NCBI GenBank assembly: GCA_977017575.1
Contig: CDRNVI010000164.1
Span: forward strand, 186,001 to 250,000
DNA length: 64,000 nt
DNA from: Paramoeba atlantica
Taxonomy: Eukaryota > Discosea
Direction: 5' to 3'
The position numbers were made by a program, and so were the translations under genes. This document shows, one piece after another, positions 52,001 to 64,000 of this stretch. The first letter of the stretch is position 1, and every line of letters starts with the position of its first letter. The notes under the pieces were generated by a model. It made no database searches and was not told the origin of the DNA. It saw nothing but the letters and a program-made list of their open reading frames with translations.

Positions 52001-55000
52001 CTTCATCTTTGAGTATTCCCCAAACTTCTTCGACTCCTTCCTCTACTTCCTCTCCTTCACCATCTGCTGAATCTTCTGATCTTCCCCCTGAAGAAAAGCA
52101 AATTGAATTGAATTTTTCACTTGAAGAAGCCCGAATCACAATCGCTCGAGAGCACAAGGATCAATCCTCGGATCATGAGTTTTCTTCTGAACCTCTTCTT
52201 CTCTTCTCCTTGAAGAACACAAGTGTTTATTTCGAAAAGTCGAGTTACAAACAAAATGCGAACTTGGTCTTGGGGTCTTTTTCGGTGGAAGATTCTCTTC
52301 TTCCTCTCTCCGTCCCTCCTGAATTTCGTTACCTTTGTACTTCCTCGTCAAAATTTCACCAAAAATTGTCATCTTCTCAAATACAAGAAGAAGGAAAATT
52401 AGTGCTAATCGAATATGATGGGACCCCCTCTGATTCTCCCGTTTATGACAAAGCAGAAGCTGAACATGTCGTTAAAGTGGTCACTTCGACTCTCCATGTG
52501 AATGTGAATCGTCCTGTTATTGTTTCTGTATTGCAATTGTCAAAGGAGGTGGTGGATTCGTTGGCAATTCTCGGTCCCCCTCCCTCAAAAGAAGGTGAGA
52601 TCCAAGAGATTAATCAAGTCGAGAAAGAAGAGGGAGCTGAAAAACGAGAGTCACTGGAGAAAATCCGAAACCAAAATCGAAAATTTGTGAAATCGATAGT
52701 TCTCTCCTCTGCAGCAGAGGAATCGGTGAGTCCCTCTCCAGCTTCTTCTTCCTCTTCTACTCCTTCGATCCCAATGCTCAAAGCAAATGCCATTCTTGGT
52801 TCCGTCACTCTTTCTCTCAATATTGAAGAATACTCCGGTTCAGAACGAAACATTGAACATATCCAGAATATGAAGCAATTTCTGTTTGCTGGGCTTGGTT
52901 CTTCTGCTATTGATACGATTATTGGATCAAATGGTGAAATTGATTTGAAAGGAAATGTTGGTACAATTCAATTGAAAGATTTGAGAGAAGGAGTCTGTTG
53001 GCCTAATGTTGTGGCTATTCAAGAGAGCGAAAAACTAATTGATTTTGCTGTTAAAATTTCGAGTTCGCCTTCGATCCAACTGCCAAGAGGGTTACCTGCA
53101 GCAGCAGAAGAAGAGAAACTTGGAGAGAAAGAAAGAGAGAAAGAAGAAGAGGAAGATAGCCAGGAGGAAGGGGCGTTGGTCCCTCACCAATCTGGGGGAG
53201 GAAGAGGAGGACTTGTTTCTATTGGCCCTGTCCAAGTTATTGAAGCAAACGTTCAAATGAGTTCAGTTGAAGTTGTTGGGAAGTCAGAGCTCCTCCCAGA
53301 AGTTTTGGACTTTTTCGATATCTTTACGGAGATGCAGAAAGAGCTCGCAGTGAAGGCCGCTCCTCAAATGACTGTTGCTGTTCAACAACGACCTTCACCA
53401 CCTCAACCACAACAACAAATTTTGATCATCAAACTGAATGTCAAAATTAACAATTGTTTCGTCGTCGCGCCATTGGATACAAGCACTGCCAATTCACCCA
53501 TTGTTCGATTTGATTTTGGTCGAATTTCCATCTCAAACCAAGTCTTTTGCCACGTCCCAATGGTCCCCCAACTCGCCATTCCAATGGACCAAATGCTTGT
53601 AAAAATCGAAGATATGAAACTCCAAACATGTTTCCCATCTCATGAGTCACACGGTTTTCACCAAAAAAATCTCCAGGAGTATGTCTTAGCGGATACCAAT
53701 ATCTACATCGGTTTGATTCGTCCGTTGGTTTCTTTAGATGGATTAGTTGAGGAATTTTCGAGCCCTGGAATGCTCCCTGTTCCTCTTGCGATCTCTCTTG
53801 AAATCCCAAAGATCGAAGTTACTTTGGCTGAAGAACAGATTTACTTTTTGTTGGAAGTTGCGGTCAATTCGGTTAATGCGATGCAACAAAAAAAGAATCC
53901 TCCTCCTTCCCAAGAAGCAATTCCTTCTCCTTCTTCTGGTCCAGAAGAGGAAAAGAAGGTTGTTGAAGGAGATAGCGCCCGCCCATCCATGGATCTTAGT
54001 GTCTCTCTCGGTTTATTCTCAGTCTCATTAAGCCGTTTCGCAACCAAAGATGAAGAAGACCAAAAAGAAGAAGACCAAAAAGAAGAAGACCAAAAAGAAG
54101 AAGACAAAGAAACCAAAGTAATCGAAAAAGAGACAGATTACTCTCTTTCAGAAGGTGTGGTCTTATTAGAGATGAAAGAAATGAGACAAAAAATGACAAT
54201 GTATGTCGACGGGGGAATGCAAATCCTTTTATGTATTACCGAAATTGCTGTCGAAGATACGCGGCAATCTCCTTCCCAATTTCGAAAAATTCTTTCTCTC
54301 CACTCTCACTCTCACGCTGCTCATTCTCGTTTTTCTTCCTTTGATCCAGGATCAACACCAAACCGAGAGAGTGTCCATTCCTCTCTCCCTCCCTCTCTCT
54401 TGCTCTCTCCCTCTCCCTCTCCTCTCCCTCTTCATAAGAGAGAGAGTATTGATATGATTGTTGTGAGATTTAAGAAGGAAGTTGCTGTGAAGTGGGCGGA
54501 GGGGGCAAAGTTTGGTCATGAAACTATTCCTGGGATGGATATTGATGTTAGCATGAATAACCCGGAGGTTTTCTTTTCTCTTAGTCTTCTCAGATGATTA
54601 CTTTCTCTTTCTTTCTTCACTCTTTTTTTTAATTTTGTGTTTACAGATTAGTTTAGAACCGGAGGGAGTTTTCGAAATTTTAAAATTTGTTTTACAATTG
54701 TCCGATTCCTCTTTAAAAACTTTGGCAAAGATGTCTCCTCCTTCTCCTTCTCCTTCTCCCTCTTCCCCCTCTTCCCCCTCTTCTTCCTCTTCCTCTTCTT
54801 CCTCTTCTTCCTCTTCCCCCTCTTCTCCTTCTTCCTCCCCTCCCCCAGCACCCTCTCTAATGCACATCTCATTAGTCCTAATCAGACCAATCATTTTAGT
54901 GCCTTTTAAAGCCAACAATCGTTATAGTGAAAGATTGGGTGTTGTCTTAAATGTCGAGTTGAAGATGGATTTCTTTCCTGAGGAAGTTTTGTCTTCTTCT

Positions 55001-58000
55001 TCTTCTTCTTCTTTTGTGGTTGGTCAAAGTCTTGATGTGAAAATTGATCAGCTTCGTCTTTTTAAAGATGGGGTTATTATCGAAGAGAAAGAAGAAAGAG
55101 AGGAAAAAGAGCATTTGGAGAGGTGGAGAGAGATTATTCTTTATCCTTCAAAGCTGCAATTAACTTACTCTGCTATCCCCACAAGGTTTCTCTTTCATCT
55201 CTTATTTCTTCTCTCTTATTCTGATGAGGAACTTACATTCACTTTTTCTCCTTTCTCTTTCTTCTCTCACAGACAACAACTTATCGTGGCAGAAGGAGAA
55301 ACAATTGATTTTGCGATTTCATTCAGCGATGTTAAGTCACTCTTAAAATTACAAGAAACTTGGATGGGGAAATTGGCTGATTTTAATGGGTTTATGAGCA
55401 AGAGAGGGGAGGGAGAGAAAGAAGGGGAGAAAGGAGGAGAGAAAGAAAAGAAGAAAGAAGGAGAGATCGAGAAGAAAGAGAAGGAAGAGAGTCCATCTTC
55501 TTCAATGACAGAATCTGTGTCTTTTTCGTTTCAATTTATTGGGATTACAATCATTGATGATTCGAAAGAAGTTCTTCAAACTCGTGGTGAAGTTCCTCTT
55601 GTTCGAGTTTATCTCAAGGTTAACCTGTTTCTTTTTTTTTCTTTTTTTTCTTTTTTTTTGAAACTATTTTCTCCAAAGTTTCTCTCTCTTTTCTCCTTTT
55701 CTCTTTTAATCTTTTGTTTTTGAAGACCCTGAGTGGCGGAGCAAGCAATTGGAGTAATCCTGATCTTCTAGAAGCTCAAGTCTCTCTCCCAACGATTCAT
55801 GCCGACTTTTTTAATGATGTGATGGAGGTTCCACTGATTTCTTTTCCCCTTCCTGATTCATTCTTTCTCATTCTTTTCCTTTTTTTTTTAGGATTGGGAA
55901 CCAATTCTTGAAAAATGGGAATGCGGATTTCGTCTTGTCCCTCTCGAACAAGAAGGACAAATTGAAGAAATTGATTCTTCTTCTTCCGCTTCTTCTTCCT
56001 CTCTTTCGACTACCTCTTTCCCTTCGATGCCAGAAATCCCCACTTCCGAACAAAAGAAAGGAATGGCCATCTCGATTTGTTCTCCCTCGATTATGAATAT
56101 CAACTTTTCCAAACAAATGTTGTCATCTTTGTTAAGGACTTTACGATCATGGTCCAATGAGAACATTGAAGGTGAAGAGGGAGAGGAATCGTCTGTCGAG
56201 GGAGGGGAAATAGCTCTGCGAACTTCTTCTATTTCTTTGAAGAAAAAGAAAAAGAGAGGGGGATACTTTATTCGAAATTTAACTGGATTTAATGTTTATT
56301 GGGCTGCACATAAAGATCTTGATTCTGAAGAGAAGAAAGAGGAAGAACAAGAGGGAGAGAGAGTAGAGGTTCGGGTGTTGCCTGATAATGCTCAACAACC
56401 ATTAGGTTTTTTTTATGATTTGTTTCTTTATTATTGAGAAAAAAGAAAGAAGAAAAGAAGGTTTTGAGAAAAGAAAAGTCCAAAAGAAGGAGAAAAAAAA
56501 TGAAACTCAAGTGTTTGTTAGGTCGAGGATTCCGTCGAAGAGGGAGAAGAGTTGGTGCTTCTTCTTCATTTGCCCAAGCCTCTGTCTTAGAGTCTTATTT
56601 TGTTTCATTGGAGATGGAATACTTCCTCCCCCCGCCTTCACCAGAAAATCCAGCAAGTTTGTATTCATTTTGTAAAAAGAAAAAAGAGAAAGAAAATAGA
56701 AAAAAAAAAATCGCGAAAAAAAAATAGCGAAAAAATAAGAGTTGATTGACTACGATGGGACTTGAACCCACAACCTTCGGCACCGTAGACCGACACTCTA
56801 CCAATTGAGCCACGCAGTCATTTCTTGTTATTGCTATGAAAATTTAACTTAGTTATATGAAATATTGCGTCGGATTCTTTCTCAGCTTTTTTTTTTTCAG
56901 GGTCACAAAAGGAGGAAGGACCCCCGCATATCCAATTAGATCATTCTGACGAAAGTGAAGTTGATCAAGTTTTTTCTTTTCTTCCTTTTCTTTCTCCCCT
57001 CTCTCTTCCTTCTCCCTTCTCCTTTTTCATTCTCTCTCCCTCCAGTCTGGGCCGATTATCCTCCCAGTCCAAAACATTTCCCTCAAAAGAATCGGAAACT
57101 ACATGGCCAAACTTCCCCAACTCAACATGATTTGCGAAGTCTCTTCCGTTGAGACATCAAAAATTCTTATTATCCGTTCCCCTCTCACTTTTAAGAATTC
57201 CACTTCTATTTCTCTTTCTCTTCTTTTGACTTTACCTTCTGTTGTTTCGTCTGGAAGCTATCCTGTGATGACATCATTTTCTTCGATTGTAAAGGCAGGA
57301 GAGAGTTATTCAATCCCATTTCAATTTTTGAGTGGTGGACAAATTAAGATTTGTCCGATACCATCTCAGGTAATTTGATTTTCTCTTTTTTTTAAAAAAA
57401 AAAAATATGATTGAATCGATCAACTTAATCAATAAAAACAGAATGAAGATGGTGATGATTATCTTGATGCTCAAAAATTCCTCCTTTCTAAATCAATTGG
57501 GTCATCAAAAGAAGTAGAAGATGAGGCAATATCTTCGCCTTACAACTGGTCCCGTCCACTGGACGTCGAAGATGCTTTCGCCTCCATTCGAGATTACAAA
57601 TTCAGAAAATCAAAAGAAAAAGGAGGAGATGGAAATTATGTCCTTGCAGGGTGTCACAGTTTATGTAATGCGATGTGTAGGTTGAAGAAGGGAGAGAGAG
57701 AGGAGAGATGGGAGGAAGAGAGAGAAGAGGGAGAGGAAGAAGAGTTTGTTGAGTCGAATTTGTTGTTGTCGCCGAAGATTGAGAGGAGAAAGAAAGAGTG
57801 GCCGAGAATTTGGAATGGTTTTCTTGGGTGGGAGGAGAGAGAGATATTGACTTTGATGAATGATGATGATTCTATTTTGAAAGGTTTATTTTTATGAATT
57901 TTAATTTACTTTCTAATGCATTGTCAATATTTTAATACCAAAAATATCTTCTTTATTTAAAATGAATTAAAACTATTCATGACTCATAAAAATAAATTAG

Positions 58001-61000
58001 ACAAAGGTCCCTCAAGAGAAATGTTCTTTGTTGCGCAAGCTCCCTTAACAATCGAAAACCGTCTTGTTTGCAAGTTTGTTTCTTCCTTCTTTTTTCCTTT
58101 TTTCCTTTTTTCCTTCTTCTTCGTTATCTCTTCTCTTCTTCTCACTTCGTTTTTCTAGATTCGAATTTAAATTGGAATTTCATCTCCCAAAAGAGAAGCA
58201 AGAGAGAGATCAGGAAAATGCAGCACCCTCCAATACCCTAAAAGGAGGAGAAAATGTCTCCAAAGAAAAGAAATGTTTTTTCTTCTCTTTCTTTTTTCTT
58301 CTCTTTCTTGGAATAACTCTCTCTCCTCTCAGCCAACAAACAAGCCATAAAAGGAAGAATCCGAAAAGGAAGGAATTTAGAAATCTTTTCTCTTCCACAT
58401 GTGGAAGTTATCCAAAACAAAACTCCCACAGCAAAATTTTCGGTGAAAATGAAGGGTTATAGGTGGAGTCGGCCAGTGGACGTTGTTCTTCCTTCTGTTC
58501 AAGAAAAGGTTTTTTTTCTCTTTCTCTTCTCTTGTCTCTTTGTTTATTTTTTTGGTTTTCTTTTTTTTTTGTATATTTATTGAAATTTTTCATGAAAAAT
58601 AGCCAAATATGAAAACCTACAATACCAAAATTTCGTTTAAAGATGGAAAAGGAAGAGTATTAAACTTGTCTCTTCAAAACGCAATCAGTGAAGGTTCTTT
58701 TAATTTTTTTTTTCCCCTCTTTTCCTTTTCTCCCCTTTCTAAATCCCTTCCTTCTTCTCCCTCTCTTTTCTTTCTATCTCTCTCTTCAAGGTGGGCAAGC
58801 TTGTGGGAGATCTCTCACTTTGTATTGTGATTATTGGATCCAAAATGAATCTCAAATTCCTCTTATTTTCTCCGGAACAAATAAAGAAGAAGGAGATGGT
58901 TCTTTTTTCTTTTCTCCTTTCTCTCTTCTTTCTCTTTCTCCCTCTCTTTCTTTTTCTTTTCCCTCTCCATTTTTTCTCTCTTTTTGATTCTTCTCTCTTT
59001 TTTTAGGATTGGCTGCGGGGACTGAGTTAGTAAATTCTGCCGCGAGAGCTTTCTCTTCTTCTTATTGGGGAGAGAAAAAAGCAAGAGAGAAATCAAGAGA
59101 AAGAACCTTTTCTTCTACTGCTTTCTCTTCTTCTTCTCTCTCTCTCTCTTCTTTCCAAGAGGAGAGTCTCACTTTATCTTTATTGCGAAGGCCATTTATG
59201 TTTTCAGGGAAAAAGATGAAAATGAAATTAAGTGACAAACCAACCAAATGGAGCGAGTCTTTGGATTTAACTGGGAATTATTTGACTGGTGTTGCAGAAG
59301 TAGAAGGGAAAAAGAAAAAAGAAAAGAAAGAAGAAAAGGAAGAAGAGAAAGAAGAGAAAGAAAAAGAGGAAAATGAATTGTATGGATTTGGAGTGAATAT
59401 TCATACTGCGCCTGCGCCTTATTGGCGAACAAAAATTGTGACAATTAAGCCCCATATTTTGTTTGTTAATTTGACTTCTTTCCCTCTTCTCTGTTCTCAA
59501 TCGATCGGTTTCTTTCTCTTTATTTTCTCTCTCTCTCTCTCTCTCGTCTGGCTGTCTCTTTTTCCTTACTTTTCTCTCCCCCTTCTTCTCTCTTTCTTCT
59601 CTTTCTCTCTCGTATCTCTAGGGTTTTCCTCTCTTTCCAGCTCTTCTCCCACCCCAGCTTTCCCAATTACAACTCTCAGCCCCGGAGAAGAGAAAGTCTT
59701 TCATTGGTCTTTTAAACCATTGAAAGATAGTTTGCAAAAGTTACTTCAAGTTTCCTTGTTGACAGGAACGAATGTTGATATTGGGGCGAGCGGATCTAAT
59801 GTTGATACTACAAGTTTTTTTTCTCTCTTTCTTTTTCTCTTTTTTCTCTTTAAATACCTCTCTTTTGGAAAGATTTTTCTTTGTGAACCAAAAAAATGGT
59901 GTAAAAAGAAAACAGTTAAAAAATATCACTTTTAAATTAAAAAAGAGAAAGAGAGAAAAAATAATTAAATACAATGATAAAATAGGTTGGGATTGGAGTT
60001 GGTCATCAGGGATCCCAATCCTCGATGGTTCAACACGTTTTGAAGTGAAAATTCGCCGATTTGGAACAATGTCTAATCGTGTGAGATCTTATGGAAGAGA
60101 AGAAGAAGAGGAGGAAGAAGAAACGAATGGGAAAGAAGAGGAGGAGGGAAAAGAGAACGGAAAGAAGAAAAAGAAAGGACAGAAAATGTTGGATTTTGAT
60201 GAGTATTTTATGGTTTGTGTGACTGCCAGCATCTCAGGATCAACTGTTGTTGTTGAATTTACCCATCAAAAAGACCAAAAGATTTATGAATATGTTCTCG
60301 AAAATCGCACCGAAAAGTAATCTCTTTTTTCTTTCTTTGTCTCTTTCTTTTTTGAAGATTTTAAAATTCTTTTTTGAGGGATGTGATTCGTGTTCGACAG
60401 AAAGATTTGCCATTGTTGGAAGAGAAAAAGAGACCCGCTGCACGCGCACAGGTATACTTTTCTTTGTCTCTTTTCTTTTTTTTTCCTTTTTCCACTTTTT
60501 GAACTCTCTTTCAATCTCCTCTCTCTCTCTCTCTCTCTCAGGCCTCAGGAATCTCTGGGTTAATGGGATCACAATCAATGGCAATAATGGAAGAATTCTT
60601 TGACAAAGATCGCAGAGACATTTTTGACTATGTCATCCCTCCAGGATATTCTGTCCCGTTTTTCAAGGACGATTTTCGGGGGTCTGCAAAAGAGGAAATT
60701 GAATTTTCTGTCATTCAAACTGGCGGCGAGAAGGTTTGATTGTGGGAAAGAAAAGAAAGAGGAGAGAGAATTAGAAAGAGAGGGAGAGAAAAGAAAAAGA
60801 AAAATACTATCGTTCCGAGATAATTGTTCATTTTCCCTGACAAATGTCTTATTTTAGATAATTGAGGTGACACATTCAAGTTTGTCTTTGAAAAAATTGA
60901 AGAAATATGATTCAATTAAGGTTTTGGACCACAAAGTGTATCCAATGGTTCTATTTTTTCGTTTAATTTGATTCAATTTTATCGTCTTTCTTGGCTAATT

Positions 61001-64000
61001 TTTGTTTTTCTCTTTTTTTTTTTTGAATTTCAATTTAGGTTGTTGCTCAAGGACCAACCAAAAAAATCATCTTCGCCACCTCCAAAAATGTCCCCGACCT
61101 CGACGAACCAACAGACCAAAAAGACCAAAAACAACTCCAACAACATCAACAATCTTCTTCCTCTTCTTCACTCAAATTCTCTCTCATTTTATATGGGATT
61201 GGGATCTCAGTTTTGGACGACATTCCAGAAGAGTTGATGTATCTTTCGATTTCTGCCCTCAAATTCTCTTATTCTCTCTCTCCTTCTGATATGTCTGTTG
61301 AATTGAAAATTGGGCGAATGCAAATTGACAATCAAGTTTTTAATACTCCTTTTCCGATTGTTTTGTTTCCCGTTTTGTCGAAGGTGGAGGGAAGTGAAAC
61401 GGATTTTGAGCCTTTTTTGCATTTTACTGCTGTGAAAAGTACTTTGAAGGTTTTTTATTCTTTTTTTTTTCTCTCTCTCTGTTGGGAGTTTTTATCTTTT
61501 TTTTGAAAGTTTTTCTTTTCGTTTTTTTTTTGAAATTTTGTCTTTTATTTTTAGGAACATCAAGGGATCGATTACTATCGATACATTGGTTTTAGAATTT
61601 CAAAAATTGATGTTGAAGTGGACGAAATCTTCCTTCTCAAAGCACTCAGTTTTGTTGTAGAAATTAACAAGTTTTTGAGTGAAGAAGGTTTGTCATTTTG
61701 AATTCTTTCCCAAAAAAAAATGATTCAAGTGGTTCAGTAAATCATGAAATCTAACAAAATACACAAATAGCCACAAAAGGAACAGCGGATGCCCTCGTGA
61801 CAGACAGAGCCAATTTCCTCGACAAAGAATTGACCAAAGCCCTCCAACTCAGAGAAGAAAGAGAAAAGAAAATTGGAGTTGCGAAAGAAGCGGATGTGAT
61901 GGTTTATTCGGAATGGATTCAGATTAATGCGATGGTTGTTTGTGTTTCATTTTTGTCGACGCCTTGGAGGGAGATGACTCAGGGGACGGATTCGAATGTG
62001 ATTGAGTTGATGGTTTGTTTATTTATTTATTTATTTATTTATTTGCTGTGCCAAAAATAATTTATTTGATCATAATTTATCAATTATTTAAAAATGAATT
62101 AGGTTAAAAATCATTCTCTCATTTTTGTTTTTCTTCTAGGTCCACTATTTGGGAAGCTTTTCGAATCTCGAAGCTGCGCCAATCAAATTAAATGCGTTGT
62201 ACATTCAAAGACCATTTTGTACAATGTCTAATTTGCAAAATACAATTATTCAACATTACATCCGACAAGGACTCTCTGAGTGGTACAAGGTAATCTTTCT
62301 TTCTTTCAAATTAGGTCCAATCAATTCGTAAAATCATTCATTCTTCTTTCCTTCTTTCTCCAATAGATTATCGGATCAGCAGCAGTTCTCGGTTCACCCG
62401 TGACGCTCGTTGACAGACTCGGAACAGGATTTTATGATTTCTTCCACGAACCAGCGCTTGGTTTTGTTGCTGGTCCAGAGCAATTTGGAAAGGGGTTGGC
62501 AAAGGGGACTCAATCTTTGATTAAGAATACTCTTTCTGGGTTGTTTGGGAGTGCTAGTAAGTTTACTGATGCTGTTAGTGGGGGGCTTGTGAAGGTTTTT
62601 TTGTTTTGTTTTTTCTTGTTTGACTTTTTAAAAAAGAAAAGAAAATTACATTCAATCTTTGAGTAGTTTTATTCTTTTGTAATTAACTCTTTTAAAAATT
62701 AAATAGGTTGGTATGGATGATGACTGGGAAAGAGAGCGACGAATTGCTGCTCTCAAAAAACCAAAACATCTCGGAGAAGGATTACAACAAGGGTTTATGG
62801 GTTTGGGAGAAGGTGTTTTCAAGGGTGTAACAGGTTCTTCATTTTTCCTCACAAATTATTTTTTGTTACTTATTTTGATTTCTCTTTCTTTTTGAACCCG
62901 ATTTTGCGTTCTCAATCTCCAAAAAACAGGTGTGGTAATGCAACCAGTGAAAGGATTCCAAGAAGAAGGTGCTCTTGGTCTTGTCAAAGGGCTCGGAAAA
63001 GGTACAGCAGGGCTTGTTTTGAGACCTGCTGTTGGTGTTGTTGATGTTTTTACTCGGACTGCTGAGGGAATGGAGAATATGGGCAAGTTTATTGGTGGTG
63101 ATGGAAGAAGGGTTCGTATTCGCCCTCCTCGTTCTGTTGGCAATAATCAGGTTATTTGTTCTTTCCATTTTTTGGGATGTTGTTGTAATAATTATATTAA
63201 TTCTTTATGATAATATCGATTCTTTTGCTCACAAAATCTATCTTTTTTTTGTAAAATAGGACAAATTATTAAAGCCATTTACATGGGGTCAAGCAGCATT
63301 AGATACTGTCGCTCGAGAAATGGAAGATGGGAAATATGCAAAAGTGGGTTGGAATTACAGATTTTCTTTGTTCCCTGTTCCTTTGGATGATTTGCAATGG
63401 ATGACTATTGATTTGGAAAAGATTGTAAGCCTTTATTTTAAATATAAGAAAGAAGAGAAAAAAGAAAAAAGAAAAGAAAAAAGAAAGGAAAAAAGGATTG
63501 GACTGAGACTTTCTTTTCCCCACAAAAGCGAGGAAGCTGGCTTTTTATCTCTCCAGATCGAATCCTTCTCTGCGCAGGGTCAGTCGACGCAGCTCGCCAA
63601 ACTCTCGACTGCAAATGGAACAAACAAATGGAATCAATTGTCAAATTCACTCGTTCTTCCAAAGGAATTAATGTTGTTCTTCGAAAAGAAAGTGAAGAAA
63701 TTATTGTTTCAAAAGAAATGGTCGAGAAAATTTTGGTGGCTTTGAAGGCTTGTCAGAGTGTCAAGGGGAAGTCTCACGGAGGGAAGAGGAAGAGTGTTTT
63801 GAGAAAGGGAATGTTGGAAAAGAAAGACCCTGTTATTTCGAGAAAGTCATACCAGCCGATTGGGTTTTTTTCTTCTCTCTTTCTTTCTTTGTGTGGATTT
63901 GTGAATATTTTTTTCTTGATTTCTTTCTTTCTTGTTTCTTCTTGTTGAATCATTTTTGTTCTATTTTTCAACTTACAATTTCTTTTCAGGTCAGAAGAAG
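49051..64000 (+). CDS. VPS13: VPS13-family lipid-transfer protein, 3' end beyond window
   Basis: Exon 1 (49051-49152) encodes the chorein-type start MLEGIVADLLTKYLGDYVQG. Exon 2 (49222-54567, 1,782 codons) follows in phase with VKLRNLQLKKSALEEIDLPI. Exon 3 starts at 54647 and over fifteen shorter exons continue to the edge. Late exons carry the conserved VPS13 C-terminal region (TLVDRLGTGFYDFFHEPALG, GFVAGPEQFGKGLAKGTQSL, KHLGEGLQQGFMGLGEGVFK, GLVLRPAVGVVDVFTRTAEG). VPS13 proteins are rod-like bridges that move phospholipids between organelle membranes at contact sites. Low-complexity inserts include Ser tracts and a fourfold DQKEE repeat near 54055-54115. More than 4,000 residues are likely. 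It shares a promoter region with DPLAALK gene 2. Inner exon limits beyond 55 kb are approximate. Confidence 0.93.
56747..56819 (-). tRNA. tRNA-Arg (anticodon ACG), antisense in a VPS13 intron
   Basis: The 73-base minus-strand sequence folds as a full cloverleaf: acceptor GACTGCG/CGTAGTC with discriminator A, D stem GCTC/GAGT with loop AATTGGTA, anticodon stem TCGGT/GCCGA with loop CTACGGT (anticodon ACG), variable loop AGGTT, T stem GTGGG/CCCAT with TTCAAGT loop. A-box and B-box promoters are internal, and a T run follows downstream. No intron and no encoded CCA. A34 would be edited to inosine to read CGU/CGC/CGA. Confidence 0.95.

Overview
The window is nuclear DNA of an AT-rich unicellular eukaryote. 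Genes carry many short GT-AG introns (about 50-150 bases), UTRs and introns are full of A/T and polypyrimidine runs, and TAA, TAG and TGA are all used as stops, so the code is standard. The gene set (TRIM-like RING/B-box/NHL proteins, ankyrin proteins, a Ras-like GTPase, homeodomains, VPS13, a DIRS retroelement) fits an amoeba-like or related amorphean protist. I cannot place it more precisely from sequence alone.

Left third (1-17.5 kb): a RING/B-box gene cut by the left edge, a Ras-like GTPase, a Sel1-repeat protein, an EFM7-type methyltransferase (six exons traced), a double-homeodomain protein, exosome subunit RRP41, a long single-alpha-helix/zinc-ribbon/DPLAALK-repeat gene, and an ankyrin gene with about 28 repeats.

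Middle (18-41 kb): a large Cys-rich ectodomain plus seven-helix membrane protein; a small ankyrin gene present twice (24.7-25.9 kb apparently intact, 30.7-31.9 kb decayed) on either side of a whole-looking DIRS-family element (about 25,995-30,386); two TRIM-NHL genes in head-on inverted orientation (32.1-37.2 kb) with nearly identical first exons; and a decaying stretch with an ankyrin gene broken by a stop, a 300-base polypyrimidine tract, a small orphan gene and a relic of medium-chain acyl-CoA dehydrogenase.

Right third (42-64 kb): a second DPLAALK-family gene on the minus strand, with the same order of parts as the first, divergently paired with a very long VPS13 gene that runs off the right edge. 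A tRNA-Arg(ACG) gene sits antisense in a VPS13 intron.

The points most worth following are the undescribed two-member protein family (helix, zinc ribbons, and one DPLAALK motif per duplicated exon), a recurring GCTAAWTTTAGAG element in several gene-start regions, the homogenised TRIM-NHL palindrome, and a Ras-like GTPase that appears to have swapped C-terminal prenylation for N-terminal myristoylation.
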